Notes under the pieces: model-generated
Databases searched by the model: none
Told to the model about the DNA's origin: nothing
What the model saw: the letters and a program-made list of their open reading frames with translations, nothing else
Assembly: GCF_000571935.1 (NCBI RefSeq)
Contig: NZ_ATAX01000028.1
Span: forward strand, 377,001-441,000
DNA: 64,000 nucleotides
From: Ruminococcus flavefaciens 007c
Lineage (GTDB): Bacteria > Bacillota > Clostridia > Oscillospirales > Ruminococcaceae
Direction of reading: 5' to 3'
Position numbers and translations under genes: made by a program
Shown here: one piece after another, positions 16,775 through 24,797 of the stretch
Layout: each line of letters begins with the position of its first letter
Position numbering within the stretch: the first letter of the stretch is position 1

Positions 16775-17698
16775 ATGAAAAAACTGATTTGTTTTTGTAT
16801 GACAGCCGCGCTGTTTTCAGGCTGTATATTTAGCTGCAGCAGTAAAAAGCCGGGCAAGGGCAGCAATGTCTCGGAGCCTGCCGAAACTACTGCCGCAACC
16901 ACCGAGGCTGTCCCCGCAAACAATACCGCAAAGCCCTTCCTCGGCAAATGGGAAGCCTATAAGGTATTCGTAAACGACGAGACCTATGAGACTACATACG
17001 AAGGCTTCTCTATCCCGCGCCTGATGAAGCTTGAGGTATTTGATGACAATACCGCCAAGATCACCACAGCTCTCAATCCCCACGGAAAAGACAAGGTCGA
17101 GGACTTCAAATGGAACATAACCAGCAGTAACGGCATAGACACTCTCCATGTGGCAACTCCCGACGACAGATACGACTGCACGGTAGAGCAGGGACAGATG
17201 ATAATGAAATATGCCAATTTCGATGACGGCTCGCTGTACTACCTCATGCCCGTCAGCGAATTCTCTCCCACGGAATCCACCACGGAGGCAGGTCTGGACA
17301 AGGTCGACTTCAGCTCATATATGGGCAGATGGGAATCCGACGAGATCATCTCTGAAGACGGCGATTTCACAGACACCATTGGCGAATATCCTGTAAATGT
17401 AGCCTTCAGGCTTGAGCTTTTCGACGATAACACCTCGGTAATGAGCGTTTTCGGCGAGCCCATAACCTATCAGTGGGAGGCCGAGACCAAGGAAAAACTG
17501 TATATGTGGGACTACTATGAAGGCTTCGTAATAAAGAAGGATGGCGACAAGCTCGTTATCGACAACGAGCAGGGCGTCGTTGCAAAGCTGCACAAGGTCG
17601 ATGAATTTACCGAATACGACTTCGCATATGCTGACGGCTCAGCTCCCGACGAGAATATAATCCTCAACCCGGAAGGCGAAGAAGAACCGACTACATAA
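16775..17698 (+). CDS. Two-domain lipoprotein, GKWE cluster member 3
   Basis: A 307-residue predicted lipoprotein with FSGC as the likely lipobox, a Thr/Ala/Glu linker, then two copies of the cluster domain. Copy 1 starts FLGKWEAYKV (about residue 50) and ends YLMPVSEFSPTE; copy 2 starts YMGRWESDEI (about 175) and ends LHKVDEFTEYD. Both contain a F/VFDDNT turn in the middle. The tail is acidic. It is the last gene of a three-gene unit. Function unknown; extracytoplasmic ligand binding or envelope assembly is only a guess from the lipocalin-like layout. Confidence 0.82.
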   Translation: MKKLICFCMTAALFSGCIFSCSSKKPGKGSNVSEPAETTAATTEAVPANNTAKPFLGKWEAYKVFVNDETYETTYEGFSIPRLMKLEVFDDNTAKITTALNPHGKDKVEDFKWNITSSNGIDTLHVATPDDRYDCTVEQGQMIMKYANFDDGSLYYLMPVSEFSPTESTTEAGLDKVDFSSYMGRWESDEIISEDGDFTDTIGEYPVNVAFRLELFDDNTSVMSVFGEPITYQWEAETKEKLYMWDYYEGFVIKKDGDKLVIDNEQGVVAKLHKVDEFTEYDFAYADGSAPDENIILNPEGEEEPTT

Positions 17699-17701
17699 CC
17701 T

Positions 17702-17729
17702 AAAAGGACTGCATATGCAGTCCTTTTTT
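17702..17729 (+). terminator. Terminator after the GKWE lipoprotein cluster
   Basis: A perfect palindrome AAAGGACTGCATATGCAGTCC... ending in a run of six T: the stem AAAGGACTGCA/TGCAGTCCTTT followed by TTT. Confidence 0.85.
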
Positions 17730-17741
17730 AACAACTCATAA

Positions 17742-17770
17742 TTGACAATATAACGGCAGAATGCTATAAT
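17742..17770 (+). promoter_or_regulatory. Promoter of the iorAB-paaK unit
   Basis: TTGACA (17742-17747), 17-base spacer, TATAAT (17765-17770) preceded by TGC, so both boxes are consensus and the -10 is extended. High basal expression is expected. Confidence 0.85.
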
Positions 17771-17810
17771 AAATGCGTATAGACTTTTTTATAATACAAG
17801 GAGAGATACT

Positions 17811-19628
17811 ATGCACAAAGAATTCTTAATGGGAAACGCTGCCATTGCACGCGGTGCCATTGCGGCAGGCCTGAACCTCGTTTCCGGCTATCCCGGTACT
17901 CCGTCCACGGAAGTGCTTGAGACTACCGCAAAAGCCAATGACGGATCAATATACGTTGAATGGTCGGTAAACGAAAAAGCTGCAATGGAGCTTGGCGCAG
18001 GAGCTGCTTACAGCGGCGCCCGTTCAATGGTCACTATGAAGCAGGTAGGTCTTAACGTTGCTTCGGATCCGCTTATGAGCCTTGCTTATATAGGCGTCAA
18101 GGGCGGCATGGTAATACTGGTCGCCGACGATCCGGGACCGATCTCATCCCAGACAGAGCAGGATACACGCCATTTTGCTTCATTCTCAAAACTTCCCTGC
18201 TTTGACCCCTCTTCCGTTCAGGAAGCCTACGATATGATACAGGAGGCCTTTGAATATTCCGAAAAATACCACACTCCCGTGCTTTTCAGACCTACTACAA
18301 GAGTCTGTCACGGCTATGCTTCCATAGAAGTCAAGGACAAGGAGGAGTACAAGGTAAACAAACCCGAGGGCTTCGTCAAGGACTCCTCAAAATGGGTAAT
18401 ATTCCCCCGTCTTTCCTATAATGCTCACATACATATCGAGGAGCGCAATGCGGAGCTTTCACAGGTATTCTCCGATTACAAGCGCAATATCATCACTGAG
18501 GCTGCCAACAGCAGCTGCCGCAGGGGTATAGCTACCCACGGTATAAGCTACACCTACACTATGGAAGCTCTCCGCGGAAAGGACACTCCAAGAGTATTCA
18601 AGGTATCAACGCCTTTCCCTTTCCCCGAGCAAGCCGCTGTGAAGTTCCTTGAAGGACTTGACGAGGTGCTCTGTATCGAGGAGCTTGATCCGATAATCGA
18701 GCGGGAGCTCACTTATATCTGCGGAAAATATCATCTGAATACTAAGATACTGGGCAAGCTCACACATAACGTAAAGACCGCAGGCGAGAACACCTGCGCC
18801 ACCGTAGCTGCAAATATAGCCGATTTCATGGGCTGGGATAAGCCTGCCGCCCCCCAGACGGAAGCTCCCCCCGCACTTCCCGTAAGACCGCCGGTTCTCT
18901 GTGCAGGCTGTCCTCACAGAGCTTCATTCTTCGCCGTAAAGGAAGCAATGAAAGGCAAAAAGAGCGTATTCTGCGGTGATATAGGCTGCTATACTCTCGG
19001 AAACGCCATGCCTCTCGACATGGTGGATACCTGCCTCTGCATGGGCGCAGGCGTCAACATCACTCAGGGTATCGGCAAGATAGAGCCCGACACCAACTGC
19101 TTTGCATTTGTGGGCGATTCCACGTTTTTTGCCTCTGCAATAACAGGCGCTGTAAATGCCGTGTACAATCAGGCAGATATGACTCTCGTAGTGCTGGATA
19201 ACTCCACAACTGCCATGACAGGTCATCAGCCTCACCCCGGCACAGGCCGCACCATGATGGGCGAGGTAGTCGAAAAGGTAAGCATACAGGAAGTCCTCAA
19301 GGGCGTGGGCGTAAAGACCGTTGAGACTGTAAATCCTCTTGAACTCAATAAGGCTATTGATACGGTAAAGCGCGTATCAGCCGAAAAGGGGGTAAAGGCC
19401 ATCGTGTTCAAGTCGCCCTGCGCTGTACTTATCAAAGGCAGCACCCCCGCAGTCATCGACGCTGCAAAATGCGTCTCATGCAAAAAGTGCATAAATACTC
19501 TGGGCTGTCCCGGCATCGTACTCAGGGACGGTAGTGTTACTATTGAAAATTCCCTCTGCACTGGCTGCGGACTTTGTTCGCAGGTATGTCCATTCGGAGC
19601 AATAGGAGGTGGCGAAGATGCAGAGTAA
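17811..19628 (+). CDS. iorA: Indolepyruvate:ferredoxin oxidoreductase, alpha subunit
   Basis: A 605-residue subunit of the thiamine-diphosphate enzyme that oxidatively decarboxylates aryl-pyruvates (indolepyruvate, phenylpyruvate) to aryl-acetyl-CoA and reduces ferredoxin. The N-terminal pyrimidine-binding region has LVSGYPGTPSTEV and EWSVNEKAAMELGAGA; the ThDP-binding half shows GDIGCYTLG and FVGDSTFFAS...NA; a C-terminal ferredoxin-like domain has two CxxCxxC-type clusters (CVSCKKC, CTGCGLCSQVCP). AGGAG precedes the ATG. The beta subunit gene overlaps the 3' end by 11 bases, and a phenylacetate-CoA ligase-like gene follows, as in many anaerobes that use or form aryl acids. Confidence 0.95.
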   Translation: MHKEFLMGNAAIARGAIAAGLNLVSGYPGTPSTEVLETTAKANDGSIYVEWSVNEKAAMELGAGAAYSGARSMVTMKQVGLNVASDPLMSLAYIGVKGGMVILVADDPGPISSQTEQDTRHFASFSKLPCFDPSSVQEAYDMIQEAFEYSEKYHTPVLFRPTTRVCHGYASIEVKDKEEYKVNKPEGFVKDSSKWVIFPRLSYNAHIHIEERNAELSQVFSDYKRNIITEAANSSCRRGIATHGISYTYTMEALRGKDTPRVFKVSTPFPFPEQAAVKFLEGLDEVLCIEELDPIIERELTYICGKYHLNTKILGKLTHNVKTAGENTCATVAANIADFMGWDKPAAPQTEAPPALPVRPPVLCAGCPHRASFFAVKEAMKGKKSVFCGDIGCYTLGNAMPLDMVDTCLCMGAGVNITQGIGKIEPDTNCFAFVGDSTFFASAITGAVNAVYNQADMTLVVLDNSTTAMTGHQPHPGTGRTMMGEVVEKVSIQEVLKGVGVKTVETVNPLELNKAIDTVKRVSAEKGVKAIVFKSPCAVLIKGSTPAVIDAAKCVSCKKCINTLGCPGIVLRDGSVTIENSLCTGCGLCSQVCPFGAIGGGEDAE

Positions 19629-20190
19629 TATCCTTATCTGCGGAGTAGGCGGTCAGGGAATCGTCCTTACATCGAAGCTCATCGCAGCAACTGCCATGGA
19701 GCATGATATCCCCGTAATGAGCGCCGAGACCATCGGTATGGCACAGAAGGGGGGAAGTGTATTCAGCTTCCTGAGACTGGGCGACGATATCTACTGCCCC
19801 ATGTTTCCCGAGAAAACTGCGGATATAATCATAGGCTTCGAGCCTGCGGAGGCTGTACGTATGCTTCCTTACCTGAAGGACGGCGGACAGGTGGTAGTCA
19901 ATACCCACCCCATAATGCCCGTAACAGCTACACTCAGCGGCTCCGACTACACAGGACAGGAAATGATAGAATATCTCAAGCGCAACGTGAAGAACGTGCT
20001 TCTCGTTGACGGCACAAAAGCCTGTGAGGAGATAGGCTCCCCGAAGGTTCTCAATATGATAATGCTGGGCGCCTCCGTCCGCAACGACGTTCTGCCCTTC
20101 TCCGTGGACGACATCGAGGAGACCATGAAAAAGACCGTAAAACCGCAGTTTGTGGAGCTCAACAGTAAAGCCCTCCGCTATACGGATTAA
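19618..20190 (+). CDS. iorB: Indolepyruvate:ferredoxin oxidoreductase, beta subunit
   Basis: A 190-residue gamma-type domain protein that completes the IorAB enzyme. It begins NILICGVGGQGIVLTSKLIA, the nucleotide-like loop of pyruvate:ferredoxin oxidoreductase gamma domains, followed by MSAETIGMAQKGGSV. The ATG at 19618 is chosen because TAGGAGG ends eight bases upstream; a GTG at 19609 is inside that site. It overlaps the iorA stop, giving translational coupling and equal subunit production. Confidence 0.93.
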   Translation: MQSNILICGVGGQGIVLTSKLIAATAMEHDIPVMSAETIGMAQKGGSVFSFLRLGDDIYCPMFPEKTADIIIGFEPAEAVRMLPYLKDGGQVVVNTHPIMPVTATLSGSDYTGQEMIEYLKRNVKNVLLVDGTKACEEIGSPKVLNMIMLGASVRNDVLPFSVDDIEETMKKTVKPQFVELNSKALRYTD

Positions 20191-20202
20191 GCCGTTAGCC
20201 AT

Positions 20203-20345
20203 GTAGTGGCGGACAGTGTTCGCCCGCAAAACACAAATAATTTAGCCTTACACTAATGTAGGGGCTGCCTCTGGCAGTCCGCATATATAGTCCATGACAA
20301 ATATTCAAAAGGGATATTCATTTTGCTAATTGCGGGCGTCCCTAC
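20203..20345. repeat. Cluster of three REP-like hairpins between iorB and the ligase gene
   Basis: Three elements of the family found in the transposase genes: 20203-20227 (GTAGTGGC ... GCCCGC, stem GGAC/GTTC-like), 20258-20282 (GTAGGGGC - TGCC TCT GGCA - GTCCGC) and a shortened inverted copy GCGGGCGTCCCTAC at 20332-20345. The middle one differs from the transposase copy at two stem positions that compensate each other (C-G to T-A). They fill most of the iorB-ligase gap, which has no terminator or promoter that I can recognise. Confidence 0.75.
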
Positions 20346-20374
20346 ACGGCATTAAATGAAAGGAAAGAATTAAA

Positions 20375-21610
20375 ATGCAGATATCACAGCAGCAGCTCGA
20401 CCTGGTCAACGACCGCATCAAGGCGCTCGTTGAAGCAGGCAGCTTTTACGGAAAAAAGCTTGCAGAAGCAGGCATCACACACGTTGACACACCAGAGGAC
20501 TTCACAAAGCTCCCGTTCTCAGAGAAGAAGGACCTCCGCGACGCTTACCCTCTCGGACTTATGACAGCGCCCGAAGAGGAGATAGTACGTATACACTCAT
20601 CATCGGGAACTACGGGTACTCCCGTAATTATCCCTTACACAGCCAAGGACGTTGATGACTGGGCAATAATGTTCAAGCGCTGCTACGAAACAGCAGGCAT
20701 AACCAATATGGACCGTATCCAGATAACTCCCGGCTACGGCCTCTGGACAGCAGGTATCGGCTTCCAGAACGGCGCCGAGAAGCTGGGCGCTATGGTAATC
20801 CCTATGGGTCCCGGAAATACCGACAAGCAGCTCCAGATGATGCAGGATATGGAGAGCACCGTTCTCTGCTCCACTTCGTCCTATGCACTTCTTCTTGCTG
20901 AGGAGATACAGAAGCGCGGCATCAAGGACAAGATACACTTGAAAAAGGGCGTTATCGGTTCGGAGCGCTGGAGCGACAAAATGCGTGAGCGTATCCACAA
21001 TGAGCTGGGCATCGAGCTCTTCGATATATACGGCCTTACCGAGATCTACGGCCCGGGCATCGGTATCAACTGCCCCGGCGAAAAGGCTATGCACTACTGG
21101 GACGACTACCTCTACATCGAGATAATCGACCCCAAGACAGGCGAGAACGTTCCCGACGGCGAGCTGGGCGAGATAGTTATAACCACTCTCGTCAAGGAGG
21201 GCGCTCCCCTTATAAGATACAGAACTCACGACCTTTCAAGGATAGTTCCCGGCAAGTGCAAGTGCGGACGCTCCTACCCGAGAATAGACGTAATTATGGG
21301 ACGTACCGACGATATGATGAAGATCAAGGGCGTTAATGTATTCCCCAGCCAGATCGAGGAAGTCCTTGCAAGCTTTGAGGAGATCTCCAGCGAGTACCAG
21401 ATACGTATATCCCACCTGGACGGCAAGGATACAATGCGTATCTACGTTGAATCGACAGGCGATGTAGACTTTGACGCACTCAGCAGAAAGATAGCCGAAA
21501 AGGTCAAGAGCAGGATAGGCTTCACTCCCATCGTAAAGGTAGTTGAAGTGGGCGTTCTGCCAAGAAGTATGAAAAAGACTGCAAGAGTCATAGATGAGAG
21601 ATTTGATTGA
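20375..21610 (+). CDS. paaK: Phenylacetate-CoA ligase-like AMP-forming enzyme
   Basis: A 411-residue adenylate-forming ligase that should convert an aryl acid plus CoA and ATP to aryl-CoA (or run in reverse to make ATP from aryl-acetyl-CoA in fermentation). The P-loop is HSSSGTTGTPV; the A5-type motif is IYGLTEIYGPGIG; the C-terminal hinge reads IDVIMGRTDDMMKIKGVNVFP. A CKCGRSYP cysteine pair before the hinge is common in anaerobic homologues. Length is near that of PaaK (about 430). It follows iorAB after 184 bases of REP-like repeats, and the pairing with IorAB supports the aryl-acetate role. Confidence 0.9.
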   Translation: MQISQQQLDLVNDRIKALVEAGSFYGKKLAEAGITHVDTPEDFTKLPFSEKKDLRDAYPLGLMTAPEEEIVRIHSSSGTTGTPVIIPYTAKDVDDWAIMFKRCYETAGITNMDRIQITPGYGLWTAGIGFQNGAEKLGAMVIPMGPGNTDKQLQMMQDMESTVLCSTSSYALLLAEEIQKRGIKDKIHLKKGVIGSERWSDKMRERIHNELGIELFDIYGLTEIYGPGIGINCPGEKAMHYWDDYLYIEIIDPKTGENVPDGELGEIVITTLVKEGAPLIRYRTHDLSRIVPGKCKCGRSYPRIDVIMGRTDDMMKIKGVNVFPSQIEEVLASFEEISSEYQIRISHLDGKDTMRIYVESTGDVDFDALSRKIAEKVKSRIGFTPIVKVVEVGVLPRSMKKTARVIDERFD

Positions 21611-22722
21611 TGAAGAATTACCGTATTGTTGCGGCTGTTTTGGGGGCGCTCCTTGCAGCGCCCATCATTTCGGGCTGCTCAGATAATAATACCCCTTATG
21701 ACAGTGAGGCCGTTATATCTTCCGCAGAAGTCACTACTGCTGAAAAAACCACTGTACAGCCCGAAACAGTAGCCTCCGACGAAAAAAAGCAAAATGCCTC
21801 TGACTTCGGTGCTCCATCCGAAGAGATGCTGCTCAATAACAGTCCTCTCCTGTACATCATGGACAACGGGGACTATATCTACTCAGCTGTAAAAAAGGAA
21901 GGAAATACGCACTATGAAGTATATGTCCGCGACGACCGCAAAGGCAGGTCAGAAGAGCTCGGTCTGCCGCAGGACAGCGTTATATTCTATTCCGACGGCA
22001 AGAAGCTCTACTACTACTCTCCCGATGAGGGACTGTGTGTATACGATAACGGCAAGTCCTCACTACTATGCAGTGAGACTAAGTCGGAGGAACGTATCCC
22101 CCAAAGGAACAGCTTCTTCTTTGCGGAGAACTATATCTTCTTCACCGTTCCCGGAGAAAACGGCACAGAGATAAGGATAATGGACTATACGGGCGAACTG
22201 TCCGAAAAAAGCTTCCATATAGACCACAGAAACGCCGGTATAATATGCAATGCGGATATTGACGGCGGTCTCTGCCTGATATGCTCATATCCCAAGGGCA
22301 CAGACGAGCATATCATCGCCTTTGACGGCTCAGACTCATACACGGAGCTGGCAGTTGGCTATTCGCCGCTGACAGCGGGAGATATGCTTTACTACATAGA
22401 CTTCAACAAGCTGTACAGACTGCCCCTTTCGGGAGGTGAGCCCCAACAGCTCACGGACACCCTCTGCAAAAGCTACTGCATATACGATGACAAGCTGATA
22501 TTTACCGACGGAAAAACGGTATTTTCCTCGGACGGAAGCAGTGAACCGAAGGAGCTAATATCCTATAAAGACCTTGAGGGCTGCGACTTCATCAGAAGCG
22601 TAAGAGTCACCGACGGACGCCTTTTTGTAATGGGAGGCGCGGGAGCCTTCCATATATGCCTTTCCGAGCTGGACAAGGACGGAAAGATCACAGAAAAGGT
22701 ATACTCCGACAATGAGTCTTAA
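21610..22722 (+). CDS. Lipoprotein with beta-propeller-like repeats
   Basis: A 370-residue predicted lipoprotein with lipobox PIISGCSDN, followed by a Thr/Glu-rich linker of about 40 residues. The rest contains repeated strands such as IYSAVKKEG, KLYYYSPDEGL, MLYYIDFNKLYRLPLSGGEPQQLTD, the pattern of DUF5050-like propellers. The ATG overlaps the stop of the ligase gene (TGATG), so the two are translationally coupled, yet a surface lipoprotein has no evident role in aryl-acid metabolism. Ligand unknown. Confidence 0.78.
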   Translation: MKNYRIVAAVLGALLAAPIISGCSDNNTPYDSEAVISSAEVTTAEKTTVQPETVASDEKKQNASDFGAPSEEMLLNNSPLLYIMDNGDYIYSAVKKEGNTHYEVYVRDDRKGRSEELGLPQDSVIFYSDGKKLYYYSPDEGLCVYDNGKSSLLCSETKSEERIPQRNSFFFAENYIFFTVPGENGTEIRIMDYTGELSEKSFHIDHRNAGIICNADIDGGLCLICSYPKGTDEHIIAFDGSDSYTELAVGYSPLTAGDMLYYIDFNKLYRLPLSGGEPQQLTDTLCKSYCIYDDKLIFTDGKTVFSSDGSSEPKELISYKDLEGCDFIRSVRVTDGRLFVMGGAGAFHICLSELDKDGKITEKVYSDNES

Positions 22723-22799
22723 TGCCATTTCATATATATCGGCAATCCTGTGAGATCCGCCGTTAAACCATCGGATCTCAGATATATTTTTATAAACAG

Positions 22800-23273
22800 A
22801 TGAATGCAAACGAACTTATCGCACTTATTATCATCGCAGCCCTTGCCGTATTCTCGGTATGGCTGTACAAAAGGCTCCATAAGCCCGATATCACCAAGCT
22901 CTATAACGCAAAGACCATACTAACCGACAGGGAATACGACTTTTACACAAAGCTGAAGCCTCTTGCCGACGAGTACGGTCTGAATATCTATACCAAGGTA
23001 AGGCTTGCCGACCTGATCGAGCCCAAACCCAAGGAGGAAAACCCATTCTGGATGGAGTGCTTCAATAAAATCAAGGCCAAGCATATCGACTTTGCCCTTG
23101 CGGACGATGATACCTCCATTGTGGCTCTTATCGAGCTGGACGACACCTCCCATGCACGCCCTGACCGCGTGGAACGCGATGACTTCGTGAACGCTGTCCT
23201 GGCAAATACGGGATATACCCTGCTCCGCACCTACGGCGAGCTGGACGTTATCGAGGAATACCTGCGGTTATGA
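22800..23273 (+). CDS. Membrane-anchored DUF2726 protein (PD-(D/E)XK-like)
   Basis: A 157-residue protein with one N-terminal membrane helix (about residues 4-24, LIALIIIAALAVFSVWLY) and a cytoplasmic DUF2726 domain. The segments KHIDFALADDD and VALIELDDTSHARPDRVERDDF match the restriction-endonuclease-like core of this family, with D and E-L-D in the places of metal ligands. A nuclease role is possible but unproven. No good Shine-Dalgarno is seen before the ATG. A REP-like element and a terminator follow. Confidence 0.75.
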   Translation: MNANELIALIIIAALAVFSVWLYKRLHKPDITKLYNAKTILTDREYDFYTKLKPLADEYGLNIYTKVRLADLIEPKPKEENPFWMECFNKIKAKHIDFALADDDTSIVALIELDDTSHARPDRVERDDFVNAVLANTGYTLLRTYGELDVIEEYLRL

Positions 23274-23326
23274 GTCGTTAGCTTGCAGTGGCGCCGTCAG
23301 ACGTCCGTGTTAATATCATCAGAGCT

Positions 23327-23347
23327 GCGGGCGGAAAGTATCCGCAC
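23327..23347 (-). repeat. Possible degenerate REP-like hairpin
   Basis: GCGGGCGGA-AAG-TATCCGCAC resembles the GCGGGC flank and GGAT/ATCC stem of the element at 52601. It lies just 3' of the DUF2726 gene. One flank is degenerate. Confidence 0.4.
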
Positions 23348-23378
23348 CAACTTTTCAGTATATTATTATAAATTAATA

Positions 23379-23401
23379 AGGGCTGCAATTGCAGCCCTTT
23401 C
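23379..23401. terminator. Bidirectional terminator
   Basis: A palindrome AAGGGCTGCA/TGCAGCCCTT with T-rich ends on both strands, between the plus-strand DUF2726 gene and the convergent lipoprotein gene. Confidence 0.8.
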
Positions 23402-23402
23402 G

Positions 23403-24797
23403 TTATTTCATCTTTACTGTGTATATTTTATCTATCTTATCATATTGGTTTGAATAGCCTCCCGCATAGACATAAGATACTCCGCCGTTTTCACCCATGA
23501 CTGAATATTCTTCCTGTATTTCGCCGTTTTCATCAACTCTGACTGCTCCCGACCTTATTACGTTCTCCTGATGGCTTATCTCATTAAAGGTAACACCTTC
23601 GGCTGTGGCACGGATATCGGAATAGATACCTTCCTCAACTATGGGATAGGTTATGCCCAGCTCGGGTATCATGCAGTATACAGGCATACGTATCTCATTG
23701 CTCCTGCACCCGATGAACAGCTTACCGTCATACATGGCCATGCTGCTTCCCAGATCGGAAATATCCAGAAAGCAGTGCTCCATTTTTTCAAGATCGTAGA
23801 TATGGAGCTTTACGTTGTTATAGAGTATCGCAAGCTTCTCGTCGGCATAGACTATACGTCCCGTTGTAACAGATGTCTTTACGCGGTAATAATCGTTTAC
23901 AAGGTCGTATCTGTGCCCGTGCTCGGGCTTTATGAGGCAGGAATAAACGCCGTTGAAGCTGTTGCTTGCCATTATTTTTCCCTCGGGAACTTCTGTCTCC
24001 TTCTCTTTCACGAATTCGTCCTTATCGCTGTCGTATTTATAGGTAACCGTGGGTATTTCGCTGACATTATGGTATTCCTGAAGCTCTGCATTCCCTGAAT
24101 CATCGGCATTCAGCCATATACTTATATCCTTGGTGGCAGCTTCATAAAGAGTCGTTATCTCTGCCGTTTCAAGGTCAAGGCGCTTTGCCGCAGCTGTGGG
24201 AATGTTTCCGTCCTTGCCGTAATATGTAAAGAACATACTGCCCTCGCTGAAGAAAACGTTCCTGTAGCAGCGCTCGTCCAGATCCTTTGCTGTCCAGCTG
24301 TATATCTCCTTTAAACTGCTCCCAGACAGGTCACAACTGTACAGCGACCAGTCAGCATATTCAAAACATTCATATGTAACATAAATATAGCACTTGCCGT
24401 TCCATACATAACACTTATTTGAATATCCCTTTACTGACTTGCCCGCAAAACTCTTCCAGTTATACACGGGCGTTCCGGTGTATGATTCAAACCTGTTGGT
24501 GTAGTATTCCTCGGCAAATTCCTCCTTGTTGCATACGGGGACTTTCTCGCCGAAGTCAAACCCGCTGATGTCTATACAGCCGATCTCCATGGGAGGAGCG
24601 TTATCCTTATAGGTCAGAGGGATATTTATCTCTCTGAAATCCTCGTCGGTATATTCCCTGAACAGAGGCTCCGAGCTTTCGCTCTCGAAAACGCCTGTAT
24701 CATCTGACGGTACGGGCTTCTTTTTTTCATTACAGCCCGCTGTCACGGAGGAGAATACCAGCAGAGCCGCAGCTCCCGAAATAATGCGCTTATCCAT
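23403..24797 (-). CDS. Large lipoprotein, paralogue 2 of a tandem pair
   Basis: A 464-residue predicted lipoprotein with SSVTAGCNEKKK as lipobox. The opening FREYTDEDFREINIPL, then CIDISGFDFGEKVPVC, mirrors FREFKAEDFKTINVNI and SLNITDLDFGERISPC in the next gene upstream, so the two are tandem duplicates. The rest alternates strands with tyrosine/aspartate-rich turns (YVYAGGYSNQ, LFIGCRSNEIRMPVYCMIPELGITYP), like a propeller. The start at ATG 24797 overlaps the end of the upstream gene by eight bases; an in-frame ATG at 24812 is possible but neither has a strong Shine-Dalgarno. Function unknown. Confidence 0.75.
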   Translation of the reverse strand: MDKRIISGAAALLVFSSVTAGCNEKKKPVPSDDTGVFESESSEPLFREYTDEDFREINIPLTYKDNAPPMEIGCIDISGFDFGEKVPVCNKEEFAEEYYTNRFESYTGTPVYNWKSFAGKSVKGYSNKCYVWNGKCYIYVTYECFEYADWSLYSCDLSGSSLKEIYSWTAKDLDERCYRNVFFSEGSMFFTYYGKDGNIPTAAAKRLDLETAEITTLYEAATKDISIWLNADDSGNAELQEYHNVSEIPTVTYKYDSDKDEFVKEKETEVPEGKIMASNSFNGVYSCLIKPEHGHRYDLVNDYYRVKTSVTTGRIVYADEKLAILYNNVKLHIYDLEKMEHCFLDISDLGSSMAMYDGKLFIGCRSNEIRMPVYCMIPELGITYPIVEEGIYSDIRATAEGVTFNEISHQENVIRSGAVRVDENGEIQEEYSVMGENGGVSYVYAGGYSNQYDKIDKIYTVKMK

